A DNA stretch of 64,000 bases from Timema cristinae (Eukaryota; Arthropoda; Insecta; Phasmatodea; Timematidae): NCBI GenBank assembly GCA_039000515.1, contig JBCFYV010000012.1:91207588-91271587 (forward strand), given 5' to 3'. Below the pieces are notes generated by a model that worked only from the letters and a program-made list of their open reading frames with translations, did not search any database and had not been told where the DNA came from. Of this stretch, positions 11,201 to 24,745 are shown in pieces (position 1 is the stretch's first letter; each line of letters starts with the position of its first letter). Position numbers and translations under genes: made by a program.

Positions 11201-14200
11201 TTTTGCCCCCCTCGTTAACATTATTGGTCAACATTAAGTTTAATGTTGGTGGAATAAATTGACAAGAAATTCCTTCTCTATATCTAACAATCAAGTTGTC
11301 AATTTCGTCAGAAATTTCCATCACTGTCTTTTTTTATCCTTCAATTATTTTCAATGCACTATGCAAAATTGAAGCCTGGTTATGTAAAAGAAAAAAAAAA
11401 AACTCTGATTTCTCATCGTTGAAAAAAATTTCCAAACTTGTCGGACATTTTTCGCAGGAAATAAAATATTACTTCAATTGAACAAATAACATTTATACGT
11501 TTCTTAACAACTGGTGACTCTTATACCCGTCTGCAATACCTATTTAAGGTCTATAAACAAAGTATATTTATATTAATTAATAAAGTATATGATAGTTAAT
11601 CTTACGGTGTAGAGATGAGGAAGGAAGCATTTGCGTGAAAGGAGAGCGGTAAACCATTTAGGGAAAACCACCCTCAATAGACTCGAACCAGATTTGAACG
11701 CCGATATCCCCGCCTTGAGTACGCCAGTTTAATACGAAATTGACGCGTTGGTCCACTATGCTGCTGAAGCAGGCCGGGACATATTCACCCCCAAAATCTA
11801 ACTAGGCTCACACTCTTCTTTATTCACCCCTCTCTCCCCAGAGGCAGTTTCAAACTTATTTCAAGTGTACAACAAATTTTCTACAAGAAAAAGTATTGCC
11901 ATCATTGTACACTTTACAAAACGTAAGTAATCATGTAACTGTAAATATTGTTTTTAATATACTCTCTAATCTTTAAAGATTAAATTAATTTTTACTTATT
12001 TCCCTCACCCTATTATAAAACGATTTGCAGTTAATATTTAATATGTCAATTTAAAACAACAAAAATAATAATTAAAAAAAATTCAAGGTATAGTCAATTT
12101 TGCAACACGCAACTGCTCAGATAATATTTCAAGCACATATAACAGAAGGTTAATTAAAAATTAAAAATAATTTAAAGCTGCAAGTGGTTTGGCTCGAAGC
12201 CCGGCTCGCAGCACTGTCTAGTGTGTTTTGAGCCGAGCCTTGTAACATACTTTGATGTTCATTGAAATACTGACATTCACTGGGTTGCTGCAAGAATTCC
12301 GATGAACCCATTTATCCAACGTTAATGAGGCTCGGTTCGAAGCTTGGCTAGAGGCTCGGCTCAGGGCGCAGCTCGCTAGTCTGGACGCTGCTTATTTTTT
12401 TGATTTGAAGCTCTCGCTCCTGCTTTTGTTCATTGGATGAACTAAACAAAACAACTCCTTGTTTCTTTTTTTATATTGTGTCCTGACTATTGAGGTCTAG
12501 TATAGTTTATCAAAACGCCCGATAAGCCTGACACGCGTTGACAAACCGATTTAATAAAATAACAACTTGTATATTCAAATCAAGACGATTTTCAAAATCT
12601 GGGATGTTTTCCGGTACATTTACAAATGAGGGACAGTGTGCTAAAATCTGGGACAAATGGACATTCTACACTAACACCTTTAAATATTCAACCTAAAAGC
12701 AGGGCAACAAGGAAGAAAGTTATATGATTGTGCCAGTATTTGCCTGGTGTAATGAATCCCAGACTTCTGAGTCTGGATCAAAAGTGCTAACTGCGCTAAT
12801 GATCTCAACTCCGATTTAGTAGGCTGAATTGTTATTCTTAAACCGGGTGTACCAAGAATTTGTTTCCTTTTCAAATGACGTCACATTCCTTCTTTCAGTC
12901 TAATGCTGGTGCAGTTTCTTAACCCTTTTAGTGTATCAGGGTGATCTGATCGGTTTTTACTAATATTGTTAAAAGTGCCTTCTAGATGTGTGCTATTTCT
13001 GGCGTTTCCATATAGATTGAGTTCAATTCTTATATATCAAGCTAGAACGATAATGTACCCCTTTATAATTTTCTACAAAGTTGGCAACATAAATCACCGG
13101 CTATACAAAACCTGAAATAGGCTTGGCACTCTACACATGCAGATCCGGAATAGGTCGTGGCACCATAAGGGTTAAAATACATGGGCACAATGTTGGTTGT
13201 GTGCGTTGGGTCATCAGACAGGGAGTTCTAAAGTTTTAATCTTGTTTTATTGCAATGGAGGTTGTTTTCTTTGTGTGAGTTTCTAATCTATTCTTTTTTT
13301 TTTTTACAACACCACCCTCTTTATTTATGTATCACTTGAATTAAGTCATTAATACCTTTTGTATTTGGTGTAAAATTGTTTTAACTGTTTACTCTATTTG
13401 TTTTACTAAAATATAAACTTAAATATCTTAAATATTTGTGAATTTGTGATCCTTACTCTTCATGTTTTAAATTGTAAGCCTTTTCATAGAATATAAAGCT
13501 AACCAAAGAACTAATTATGTGTAGTCACTGATCATATGTCTAGTACCCCCATTCCCCTTTTTTATTTCCAGAAACATTAGGCTGTGTAACCACTACATAA
13601 CTGTCCCATCAAGACCAAATCATAATTTTATAAACACCAACATGACTTCATAATAGCCCATTTTATGAACATTTAAATTCTTTATTTTACTCTCTTAAAG
13701 TTTCTGTCAAAATGAAAATTCCTTCTGTAAAACCTGAGAAACAGGTAATTTTGTAATAGTGGCAACCCTGAATGTGATAATTTTTTACTCCACTCTGTTT
13801 CCATGGAATGAATATAGATCTGTGTTTATTTTTTCTTTATCAGAGCCAAAGAGATGATGTGCATCAATGCTCTTCACCCAGACTTATATGGTCACTACAG
13901 GGAGGCTAAATTCACCCAGACCAAACATCACTGGTGGTGGAAAGCCAACAGGGTGTTCAACCAACTTGAAGTCACTCGCAACCACACAGGTATCTATCAG
14001 CCATTTGGTATACAACCAGGGGTTTGCAAGAACTTGAATTCCAATTCAGGCATGAGTCTTTCACAAAAGCTTAGGTTCATTCAAACTGTATTATGTGCCT
14101 GGTGAGGGATGACTCATCTTTTATTCTTCTCTCTACTTGTTTGGATGTTGGCTGTGTAGGACTACTTCTGTCTCTGTTGTGTGCCTGGTGATGAATCACT

Positions 14201-17200
14201 CATTTCTTACTCTTATATTTTATTTTGAGTAAGGTATTCACCAACTTTCTTGATTCTCAGAAGGCCAATATTCAATTCTTGTTTAGTGCACTTAAAGATA
14301 ATTTAGCCCATAATGCGGTTCCCATTCTCTGCCGAGGTAAATTTCAGTGTAATGGAATAAAATTTACCTTCTCATAATGCTCCATTAACTTAGATAATGT
14401 GGTCACTTTCACTAGCACATTGGCATTAGAATTTAAATGGTAGAAGGCCACCTTGTTTCTTTTGGGTGTATGAAGTGTGAGCCATGTGCAGCTACCATAT
14501 CTTGTTTCTATTGGGAGTATAAAGTGTGAGCCATGTGTAGCTACCATATCTTGTTTCTATGGGAGTATAAAGTGTGAGCCATGTGTAGCTACCATATCTT
14601 GTTTCTATTGGGAGTATAAAGTGTGAGCCATGTGTAGCTACCATATCTTGTTTCTATTGGAGTATAAAGTGTGAGCCATGTGCAGCTACCATATCTTGTT
14701 TCTATTCGGAGTATAAAGTGTGATCATGTGTAGCTACCATATCTTGTTTCTATTGGGAGTATAAAGTGTGAGCCATGTGTAGCTACCATATCTTGTTTCT
14801 ATTGGGAGTATAAAGTGTGAGCCATGTGCAGCTACCATATCTTGTTTCTATTGGGAGTATAAAGTGTGAGCCATGTGCAGCTACCATATCTTGTTTCTAT
14901 TGGGAGTATAAAGTGTGAGCCATGTGTAGCTACCATATCTTGTTTCTATTGGGAGTATAAAGTGTGAGCCATGTGTAGCTACCATATCTTGTTTCTATTG
15001 GGAGTATAAAGTGTGAGCCATGTGCAGCTACCATATCTTGTTTCTATTGGGAGTATAAAGTGTGAGCCATGTGCAGCTACCATATCTTGTTTCTATTGGG
15101 AGTATAAAGTGTGAGCCATGTGTAGCTACCATATCTTGTTTCTATTGGGAGTATAAAGTGTGAGCCATGTGTAGCTACCATATCTTGTTTCTATTGGGAG
15201 TATAAAGTGTGAGCCATGTGTAGCTACCATATCTTGTTTCTATTGGGAGTATAAAGTGTGAGCCATGTGTAGCTACCATATCTTGTTTCTATTGGGAGTA
15301 TAAAGTGTGAGCCATGTGTAGCTACCATATCTTGTTTCTATTGGGAGTATAAAGTGTGAGCCATGTGTAGCTACCATATCTTGTTTCTATTGGGAGTATA
15401 AAGTGTGAGCCATGTGTAGCTACCATATCTTGTTTCTATTGGGAGTATAAAGTGTGAGACGTGTGTGTTTGCTAGGGATGGTGTTGTTCCTGGAAGAGGA
15501 CCACTACGTCGCAGAAGACTTCATCCACGTGATGCGTCTAATGGAGAAGACGTGTCGTTCCAGCTGTGACAAGTGTAACATCCTGTCCTTGGGGACCTAC
15601 CTCAAGACATACAACTACTATGGAGACTCTAAGAAGGTAAGAGTCTTGTGAGCCTCCGCCACTGTCATACTGATCTTTTAAAACTGATGTGGTCAAACCA
15701 TGCTTTCAACCCCCATGCCTTTTATATCATTAATGAGCTAGTTTAATAACGCTTTGTTAGCTCTCCCCAATTCATATTCTTACTCTGTCACAATGAGTTT
15801 ACATTTGTAACCAATCATTGCGGGTGAAGATTTCTACTTCACATCTTTAAATCTTGAAGGATATTTGAGATTCAAGGACTCAAAAATAAATGTTATATTC
15901 AAGATTCAAATTGGTTAAAAAAAAAAAAAAAAAAGTCAATTAATGTTAACAAAATCAAAATTGATGGAGGTAAATAAAAAAATTAGGTAAATTTATCCTT
16001 TTACACTTTCAATCTTTACAAAGATTTTGATTTGAGCTCAGGTGGATTTGATCTATTTCAAGTTACTTGGCTATGTCTCCATAAGAAAATGTGCTATTTA
16101 CACTGTAAGACTTTGTATATGAAAAGTTTTAAATGGCGTTTTTAATAGGTACTAGCGTGCATTAAAAATAGATTTAAAACTTTCACTAAAACATATTCAT
16201 TTTTAAAGTACCATTTAAATAATAAAAAAAACACATCATCTCAATAAATCTATAGGGTTTCTAGATCAATTATATTGTACTTATGTAGATTTTAAACGAA
16301 ATGTTATCTTGATAAGGCTCCCATCCTGTATCCAACTTTGAAATAGCAATTAGATTAAGTACATATATATTTATTTTATAATGGAAACCAGAGTAGTTTA
16401 CATTTTTATGTATGTGTGACATTAACAACGCATGCTACAGACACACTACTAAGCGTGTTGAAGGTTCCCTTGCTTATGTGTGTTTATGTCTATGTTGGTG
16501 TTTGTACTCTTAATCGTCAGTCATTTAAGCACTCACTTTTTGTTCTCATTTTGGTTATTTTGATTTGTCTTGTCTCAAATTTATTTTTCCAAAACCAAAA
16601 TGTACATAAAACTAGAAAATATTCCCAAGAATTTTCACACATAATGCATGCACTGTCTCACAATCTAGAAATTAATATATGAGGGGAGATGACCCACAAT
16701 TAGGGTTTTTACAAGGTTTATTAAGGGGGTATTTAGAGTGCTTACAGGTTTTCTAAATGGTATATCACCCACATTTAGAGTATTTACAGGGTTTATTACA
16801 AAGTTATTTGGATTCTTTATAGGGCATGCTAAGAGTATATTTAGAGTGCTTACAGGGTCTATTAAGAGGTTTTCACCCACAATTAGATGGTTTTTAATTG
16901 CTTATTTTAAATATAAATAATAACTGTGTATGTAAAAATTAAATTAACAATTAAAGTAAAGAATCAAAAGTTGATATTCAATTGAGTGAAAAATGATAAT
17001 ATAAATGAGTTAATTTAGTAGGATTCCAGTATTGGAAATATCCGTGATGATAACATTCATGAATCAGTTAATTATACATTGGAACCATGAATTTACTTTT
17101 TCTTTGTAACTGGAATTGATTCGCGTTTTTAAGGAAGAATTGAACCAACCTATCTTCATTATAATTGAGAATTCTTTTAATTTTCAGACTAACTTTATAC

Positions 17201-20200
17201 TTTTCTTAGTTCTTAATTTTATCTATCACAATAAAGAACAAAGATTGCTAAATGGCTGTATTTAATATAGTTGAGTAGGAGGATATAAAGGTAAGATCTA
17301 CACACTTTCCAGAAAAATGCAGGCTCAAAAGTTCACAATAAACATGCAACTAAACACATGGCAATCATTTTTGGACCAAATCACACCACTAACTCAGCAG
17401 AAGAGTGTACGTATAACACTGACTGGACTATGCCTGATCATTATTGTTTGTGTTAATGATGACCTTTAGCCATAGTGAACTTTGGAGTCTACAATTTTCT
17501 TTTATTCTCCTTTCAGTGTTTATTCTATTACAATGAAAATATGTTTCATGTCTAATCAAAAATAAAAAAATAAAAAAAAGTTCATCTCTACATATAGCAA
17601 GTTTTTTCAACACCTTTTAGGTACAAATAATGCTGAGCCGCGTTGGTTCTTTCAACTAATTAAATCACATAACAGTATTTCTTAGAATAATATTATGAGA
17701 TGAATCAATTTTACTGTCCAAATTGTGTGAATATGTCAAATTTCTTTTTCTTTTGACATGTTAGCTATATACCTTCTTCACTTTCATAGCACATATATTT
17801 TTGTTCTTCTCTCAATGCTTTTATAATGTTTTTATTTATGTACACATTGCTACATACTGTACATGTCAAATATTGTTAATACTGCTTCTCTTGTCCGCTC
17901 ACTGTGTTTTCATACTTTGTGGAAAATCATTTAATTGTAAATAATGGCTTACAACTCATTAATATGTTTGACTTCCTTAGTCCATCTTCATTTCCCCAAC
18001 ACATTTTAATTTTCCTGTTTTGTTGTGTGCTCCTTTACATTTTTCCAGCCTATTTACATTAACCTAAAACCATCTTTTTGATCTGACATAGACCTGAGAT
18101 TCTAGATCGTGTCTGACATTAACCTGAGATCCTAGATAATGTTTGTTCGACATTGACCTGAGATCTTAGATAGTTTCTGACATTGACCTGCAATCCTAGA
18201 TAGTGCTTGACATTGACCTGAGATTCTTAGATAGTGGTTGATATTGACCTGAGATCCTAGATAGTGTATAACATTGACCCAAGATCCTAGATAGTGTTCG
18301 ACATTGACCTGAGATCTTAGATAGTTTTCTGACATTGACCTGCAATCCTAGATAGTGCTTGACATTGACCTGAGATTCTAGATAGTGTCTGACATCAACC
18401 TGAAATCCTAGATAGTGCCGACATTGGCTTGAGATCCTAGAAAGTATCTGACATTGACCTAATATCCTAGATAGTGCCTGACATTGACCTAATATCCTAG
18501 ATAGTGCCTGACATTGACCTAAGATCCTAGATAGTGTCTGCCATTGACCCAAGATCCTAGATAGTGTTTCACATTGACCTGAGATCCTAGACAGTGTCTG
18601 ACATTAACCTGAAATCCTTGATAGTGTCTGACATTGACCTGAGATCATAGATAGTGTCTGAAATTGACCTGAGATTTTAGATAGTATCTGAAATTGACCT
18701 GAGATCCTAGATAGTGTCTGACACTAACTCAAAATCTTTGATAGTGTCTGACATTGGCCTGATATCCTAGATATTGTCTGACATTGGCTTGAGATCCTAA
18801 CTAGTGTCTGACTTTGTCTTGAGATCTTAGATAGTGTCTAGAATTGATCTGAGATCCTAAATAGTGCCTGACACTAACTCGAAATCCTTGATAGTGTCTG
18901 ACATTGGCCTGATATCCTAGATATTGTCTGACATTGGCTTGAGATCCTAGATAGTGCATGGCATTGGCCTTACACAATAGATACTATCTAATATTGACTC
19001 CAAAGTTCAAGGTTCATTCCTGACCAGTAAAACTAAGAAATATTTTTTCCACCCTCCTACCAGAAACATATCACAATAGTTCAATTTACTCGAATTTTCA
19101 ACCATCTTACGTCCTAAGTTACATAAAACCATAATCATCCTGACAAGTTTTAACTCCACTGGTCCATCTTTATCGCCTTGATCTTGACCTGTGCTCGTGT
19201 TCTCGGCACAATGAGAGTTCCCCTCCCGCCTGCAGTGAGTCTCGCACTTGCCATGTATGTGTGTTGTTGTATGTCTTGTCTCTGTCTGTCTTGCAGAAGG
19301 AGGCTCTGAAAGCCATGAAACGCCATCAATCTTTCTCTCCAGGCTCAATGGCTCCGTCTTGGGGTTCCAGATCTTACCCACCCTCTATCAACACTACCAG
19401 AAGGTAGAGCACATGTTGCTGACGACCTTTTGTTCAATTTGCTGATCAATAGAGGGGTGGGGGGCTTAGTTTATTAGTTTAGAAATGAACCATATTTAGT
19501 CTCTTATCCTCTACCTTTGCTTTTAAGAGTCTGGCACGAGCTCTTATGCCGGGAATCAAACCTAGTCCTCTCGAACAATATTTAAGAACGTTGCTTTGTA
19601 GACTGCTAACAGTGGCTTGTGGGTTGCATGTTTGAGATGATTCCTTAGTGAAGTAAAAATTATCTAACCCTGCATAGAAATTATAAAATATACAAGGTGA
19701 TGCACATAAAGCTGGCCCCAACAGCAACACACAGTTAAATGGTTTATATTTGGTAATAAGGTACTATAAATTTAATCACCTTTCCTGCACATGTTAATGC
19801 TATTTGTTGGAAGTTTGTCTTCATTGTCACCCTTTCACAATATGTGTTGAAAGTGGTCTTCCCCAGCTGTAATGCTTTTTTCCACTCGCCAAAGCATGTT
19901 CCAGAAAATTCCCTCAGATTCGGTGAATGTAATACAGGCAATCACATGCCCTATGTTGGTTTTCAACTTTTCCAACGTTTTAGAGTTGTAGCGGTAAACT
20001 TTGTCTTTAGTAGACCCCAGAGGTAAAAGTTGCACAGTAATAAATTGGTAGAATGGGTTAGCCATAAATTATTACCAATTGCTCTTTTGTGAGTAAAATT
20101 ACTATGAATTGGAAAGAGTGAGCAATGAGAATTACGGCAAGTCCCTCCATCCTGTTGGAAGAAGGCATAAGTGAGATTATATGGCTGTCAACTGACTTCC

Positions 20201-23078
20201 AACTGCCATGTAAATCTGTAGATAAACGTCTGTATTCACATTCTCCTAAAATATATTTAAAAAAAAATAGTCTGATGATCCATTGCCTTGACACAACACA
20301 CCAGACAACAACTTGTAAATCATGAAGTTGTTTCTGGTGTAACTTGTGCTGGTTTTCAGTAGCTCATTGTCGTGTGTTCTGCAAATTGACATATCCCAAA
20401 AGAGGGAACCATGCTTTGTCTATTAAAATGAAAAGAAATGGGCCGAACAGTCCTTCAGAAACCATCTCTTAAGAACCACTGAGAGTATTGGATGTGTCTC
20501 CCTATATCAAGTTTTTTTACTTTATGAACAACATTCACACAATAAGTCTTTACTTTCAAATCATTCATTACAAGCTGAATTGACCTACAGTTAATGATTC
20601 TCTGCTGGGATAAACGCTGTGTTGACTTAGGGCTCATTTTGATACGTTTCCCTACATTGTTGACAGCTTCTGGTATGCATGCAGTTCTTTGGTTCACACT
20701 CTTAGCGTTCAGTACAAAATCCGTTTGATGCAATTTCTGCAATAAGTTCAGAATTATTGCTTTAGTAGGAACATTGGCAACAGGTTTTTTTGCTTCATAT
20801 TGTTAACTGCTCAACATGAAGAAATGCGTTGTTTGAGAATTCTCCTCCCCAATAAACGCACATTGTTCAATTGAATACGGTATGACTCACACACAGACAA
20901 GACATACACTGAACTAATCTCCCTGAACTGAACTTAAATGCAATTTGTCGAATAGTTTCCTGCATGAGAATATGAAATATAACATGAAAACTTTGTGTTG
21001 GGGTAGCGCCGGTTTTATGTGTGCCATTCTTTATCATTAAAATAAATTAAACTGTGAAAGATTAAACCATCTACCATGTGAATAAGGTAAATTTTCATTG
21101 TAGACAGGTATAATATTCAAACCAAATAGCAGGAGGGCCAACTTAACTAGAATAAAATATTTGTAAATTTGAAAAATAACACCTGGACATGGAAATCAAA
21201 TCCAAACCATTTGCTTTCCACTCCAGTGTTCTCCCACAAAGCTATCCAGGATTCGTCTTGTGCTCAGAGCCATTCTTCACTTATAGCTTATGGCAGAGTC
21301 TGTGATGGACATGTGGAAATCATTGGAGAACAATTGATCTATCATTGAAAGCACAGCCACCAGCAACTCGGGAGTGGCTTTATGCTGCTGTTAGTAGCCT
21401 ACAATGACATTGTACATGTTATTCGCTTTCAACAAACCACTGTGTTATTATGTCACCAAATTACAAAATATAATCAAATTTATTTTTATCTAACTATAAA
21501 AAATAATCTTGCCCAGGCGAAAAATTGCAGAAGTCAACTTTCTTGCTTGTCTAAGTCACCGGGTTTGTGGTAAAGTCAACCTTAGGTTCTGACGGTTTTT
21601 GATATTTGTGATAATCAACAGTTCAAGTCCTGTTTTTTAGAGACGTTAACCATTTTTTATGACAATAGGAAATTCTCTCTTAATAACGTCCATATATTCA
21701 CGTAATAACGTAAATTATATAGAGATTGTGGCTTCGCTATTGGAAATTTTCAAACTTTGATATGATAATCTTCGAAGTAAACACTTTTATTTTTAAAAAA
21801 AATAATTAAAATTGGTTTGTTAAGACATGAGAAATAACTGTTGAAATAAATTGCGGCTTCTCCTTTGAATATTTTTGAAATTTGAAATTTTTGGGAAGTT
21901 ATAGGATTTTGTGCGGGGTTACCTAAAATATATTTTTTTACTTTTTATCTTATCCTGTTTCCACTACAAATTAAATTATATGTTGTTTATGGGGAACAAG
22001 TTTGTAACCTTATTTACAGAACCATCCCTCATAATCTGCAATGATTATTCATCCTACATTTGAATCAATAGCATGGGATCCTATTCATAAATAATATTTA
22101 AGTGCATCTTTGAGCAGTGTTTCCCTAACTTTGGCCAACTGCCTACCCGTTTTGGGGCCGTGGTCTTACCAATATACCCATTCCAGCACTTCATATAAAA
22201 AAGGAAACAAATATTGGTGGTCAGTCTTAATTTTAATAACGCTTTAATGGTAAGTTAAACAAAGCCATGACAAGAGAAGGAAAGGCTGATAAAAAGTCCA
22301 TCAAAATCTGCATTAATTTGTTTATCAAACTTACTATTGTAAAACAAAATGTTATTATTGTGGCTCAAGCTTGAATAGCCTAAAAATTATATAAAAATAA
22401 CCTAAAAAATAACCAGAAATAAAAAAATTACTTTAAATTTATATTTAAAAAATCCTAAAAATATGAAGAAAAAAAGAAAAAGTAATGAATGCACAGGATT
22501 AAATCAAACACTTATGTTACAAATAGTAACTAAAAATATATGTATGCAATGAAAACTAAACTCTTGCATTTTGCCTTAATATGATTTTAATTTAGAAATA
22601 TTTGCTTCAGAGGTAATAGCTACCCCTTTCCAACACAACCTGCTTGAGCCTAGGTATGTGTATTTTACAACCATATCATACAAGTAAAGAGGATACAAAG
22701 TTCATAGCTTACATTATCTTCTAATTCTGACAAAAATGTTTTAAAAAGTATGATTATTTTTAATACTTAAATATATAGTATTTAAAAATATACTAATTCA
22801 ACATAAATGAGTAAAAATAACAACAACAAAATACCTACTCTAAAATGATGCAAGCCTAGAAAACATTAGTTAGAAATTCAAAATGAAAAAATAGTATAAA
22901 ACGTGAAAAAGCTTTTATATCCAAGGGATTATGAAAAAAAAAATGTAGGCCTAGGTACATGACATTTTCTGTGATGTACCAAAAAAAGATTACATGGTAT
23001 ACAAATCCAGGCCCTGGTTAGGATGAATAAAACGTGAAAAATTACATAAGCTTGGGGTTATGCATACCTTCATTATTA

Positions 23079-23134
<56 letters not shown>

Positions 23135-24591
23135 CACCACCACCACCATTCACTGTTTTCAGCCTGTGACCGGGTCAGTTTAGTAAAATGTCTCTATCTT
23201 ACCCATACCACAGTTTGGAAAATACTGCCTTAAAGTTTATGTGATAAAATTTCCACATCTTGCCTCTTCCTAATGAATGTATGGATTCGCGAAACTTTTA
23301 CATTCTACACTCAGCTGCAGGCTCTGAGGGAACTACATACAATTGCAGTACGTACACATAATTAGATTATGATTAAAAATGAGGTGGCCCAATGGCTAGA
23401 TAATTTTATAATAAAGGAAATTGATAAAACTAAAGAAATAGGAAAAATAAACTACTAAGAATAAGAATAAATTTGATGAAGAAAGCCCACCTAGGGAAAG
23501 AGGAAAGATGTGGGAAGAATCCAATGCACAAAGGTGACTTCTTCTTCCTTTCTTCTGTCTTCTATAGTAGAAGTAGTCACACACACATTTTAACACAAAT
23601 ATAATAATATTTCGGCATTGTTGCCTTTATCAAACACAAAGAAGAAGAGAGTACAAATAACACAAACAACACAAACAATGGATTACTCCATCTAGTACGT
23701 ACACATATAAACTATCAATCTACTCCGGGCTGACAACTGTGAGGGAACTACATAACTTAGTGCTAGACAACATATTTGTTTTCATCATGTCTTGAGTGAC
23801 ATTGTATTCGTATGATAAAGGATATCAAGTACTCATTTAAAAATGATGTTAGATATTTAATTAAACTAAAATGGTTTCACTAGGCAAAGGCAGTATTTTT
23901 ACTGCTCCACTTTCTTCTATATTTTATGGATGTATAGGTTTAGATTAAAAACTTGATTGGCAGACTCAACAAAAACCTTGGATGTTTGCTAAACTCTTTT
24001 TTAAGGCAATCCTCTAAAACTTTTTTTTTTTACTGTGCATGATAGGATTATGGTGTAACTTAGTTTGGTGCCGTAAAATGTGTGTTGCATTTACAACACT
24101 TGCTTTTGTTTTACTTATATTTGTCATACTCTTAATGCATCATATTGTTTTCTTTCTTACTGGTTTTATGGTTGCACACTTTCTCTTTTGTCTTGTGAAC
24201 CTGCTTTATCCTATAATCTTCTATAATATAAGTTGTTGGAGATATTTGGGTTTTCAATGTTTTATATGAGCATAGCTTACGAGTGGGAAGATGTATTTTT
24301 GAATATCCTATTTAAGTGCACATGTGCTAAGGACACCATGTTTTAGTTGTACATGTGTAGTTTCAAGTTACTAGTTACTCAGTCACTCCAAGGTTATTCA
24401 CAAGAGTGTATAGTAATTTGTTGTCTCAAATATGTTAGTTTTTGTTAATCAATAAAACCATCTTTATTATCACATTTAACATTCTGAATATCTATTTTAA
24501 TTTTACTACTTATATCAATGCATAAAATATGTTATATCAAATTAGGAGCAATTTAATTGTATATCTTTTAAGAGCCAGTCTCACCCCAATA

Positions 24592-24637
<46 letters not shown>

Positions 24638-24697
24638 GTGATCATGATGATAGTAATAATGGTGATAATAATAATAATGATGATGATGATGATGATA

Positions 24698-24745
<48 letters not shown>

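Larger units (their letters stand above)
10400..12668 (-). mobile_element. hAT-type DNA transposon, degenerate (2.27 kb, in MGAT2 intron 3)
   Basis: The left end TAGGGTGACCATTACTACTC and the right end (ATCTGGGACAAATGGACATTCTA) are imperfect inverted ends of the TAGGGTGACCA...TGGGACA type. The flanks TATTAACA (10392-10399) and CACTAACA (12669-12676) fit an 8-bp target duplication with two differences. A transposase relic lies on the minus strand inside. It also contains a SINE copy (11613-11775) and a GC-richer patch with repeated GGCTCG/GAGCC blocks at about 12185-12390. Confidence 0.6.

Noticed and set aside
10649..11324. Independent small minus-strand genes in MGAT2 intron 3
   Set aside because: They are broken pieces of one hAT transposase in different frames inside hAT-type ends.
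18132..18552. Minus-strand repeat protein frame across the 30-bp array
   Set aside because: The 30-bp period keeps a frame open by default; no start context, no similarity, and it is antisense in an intron.
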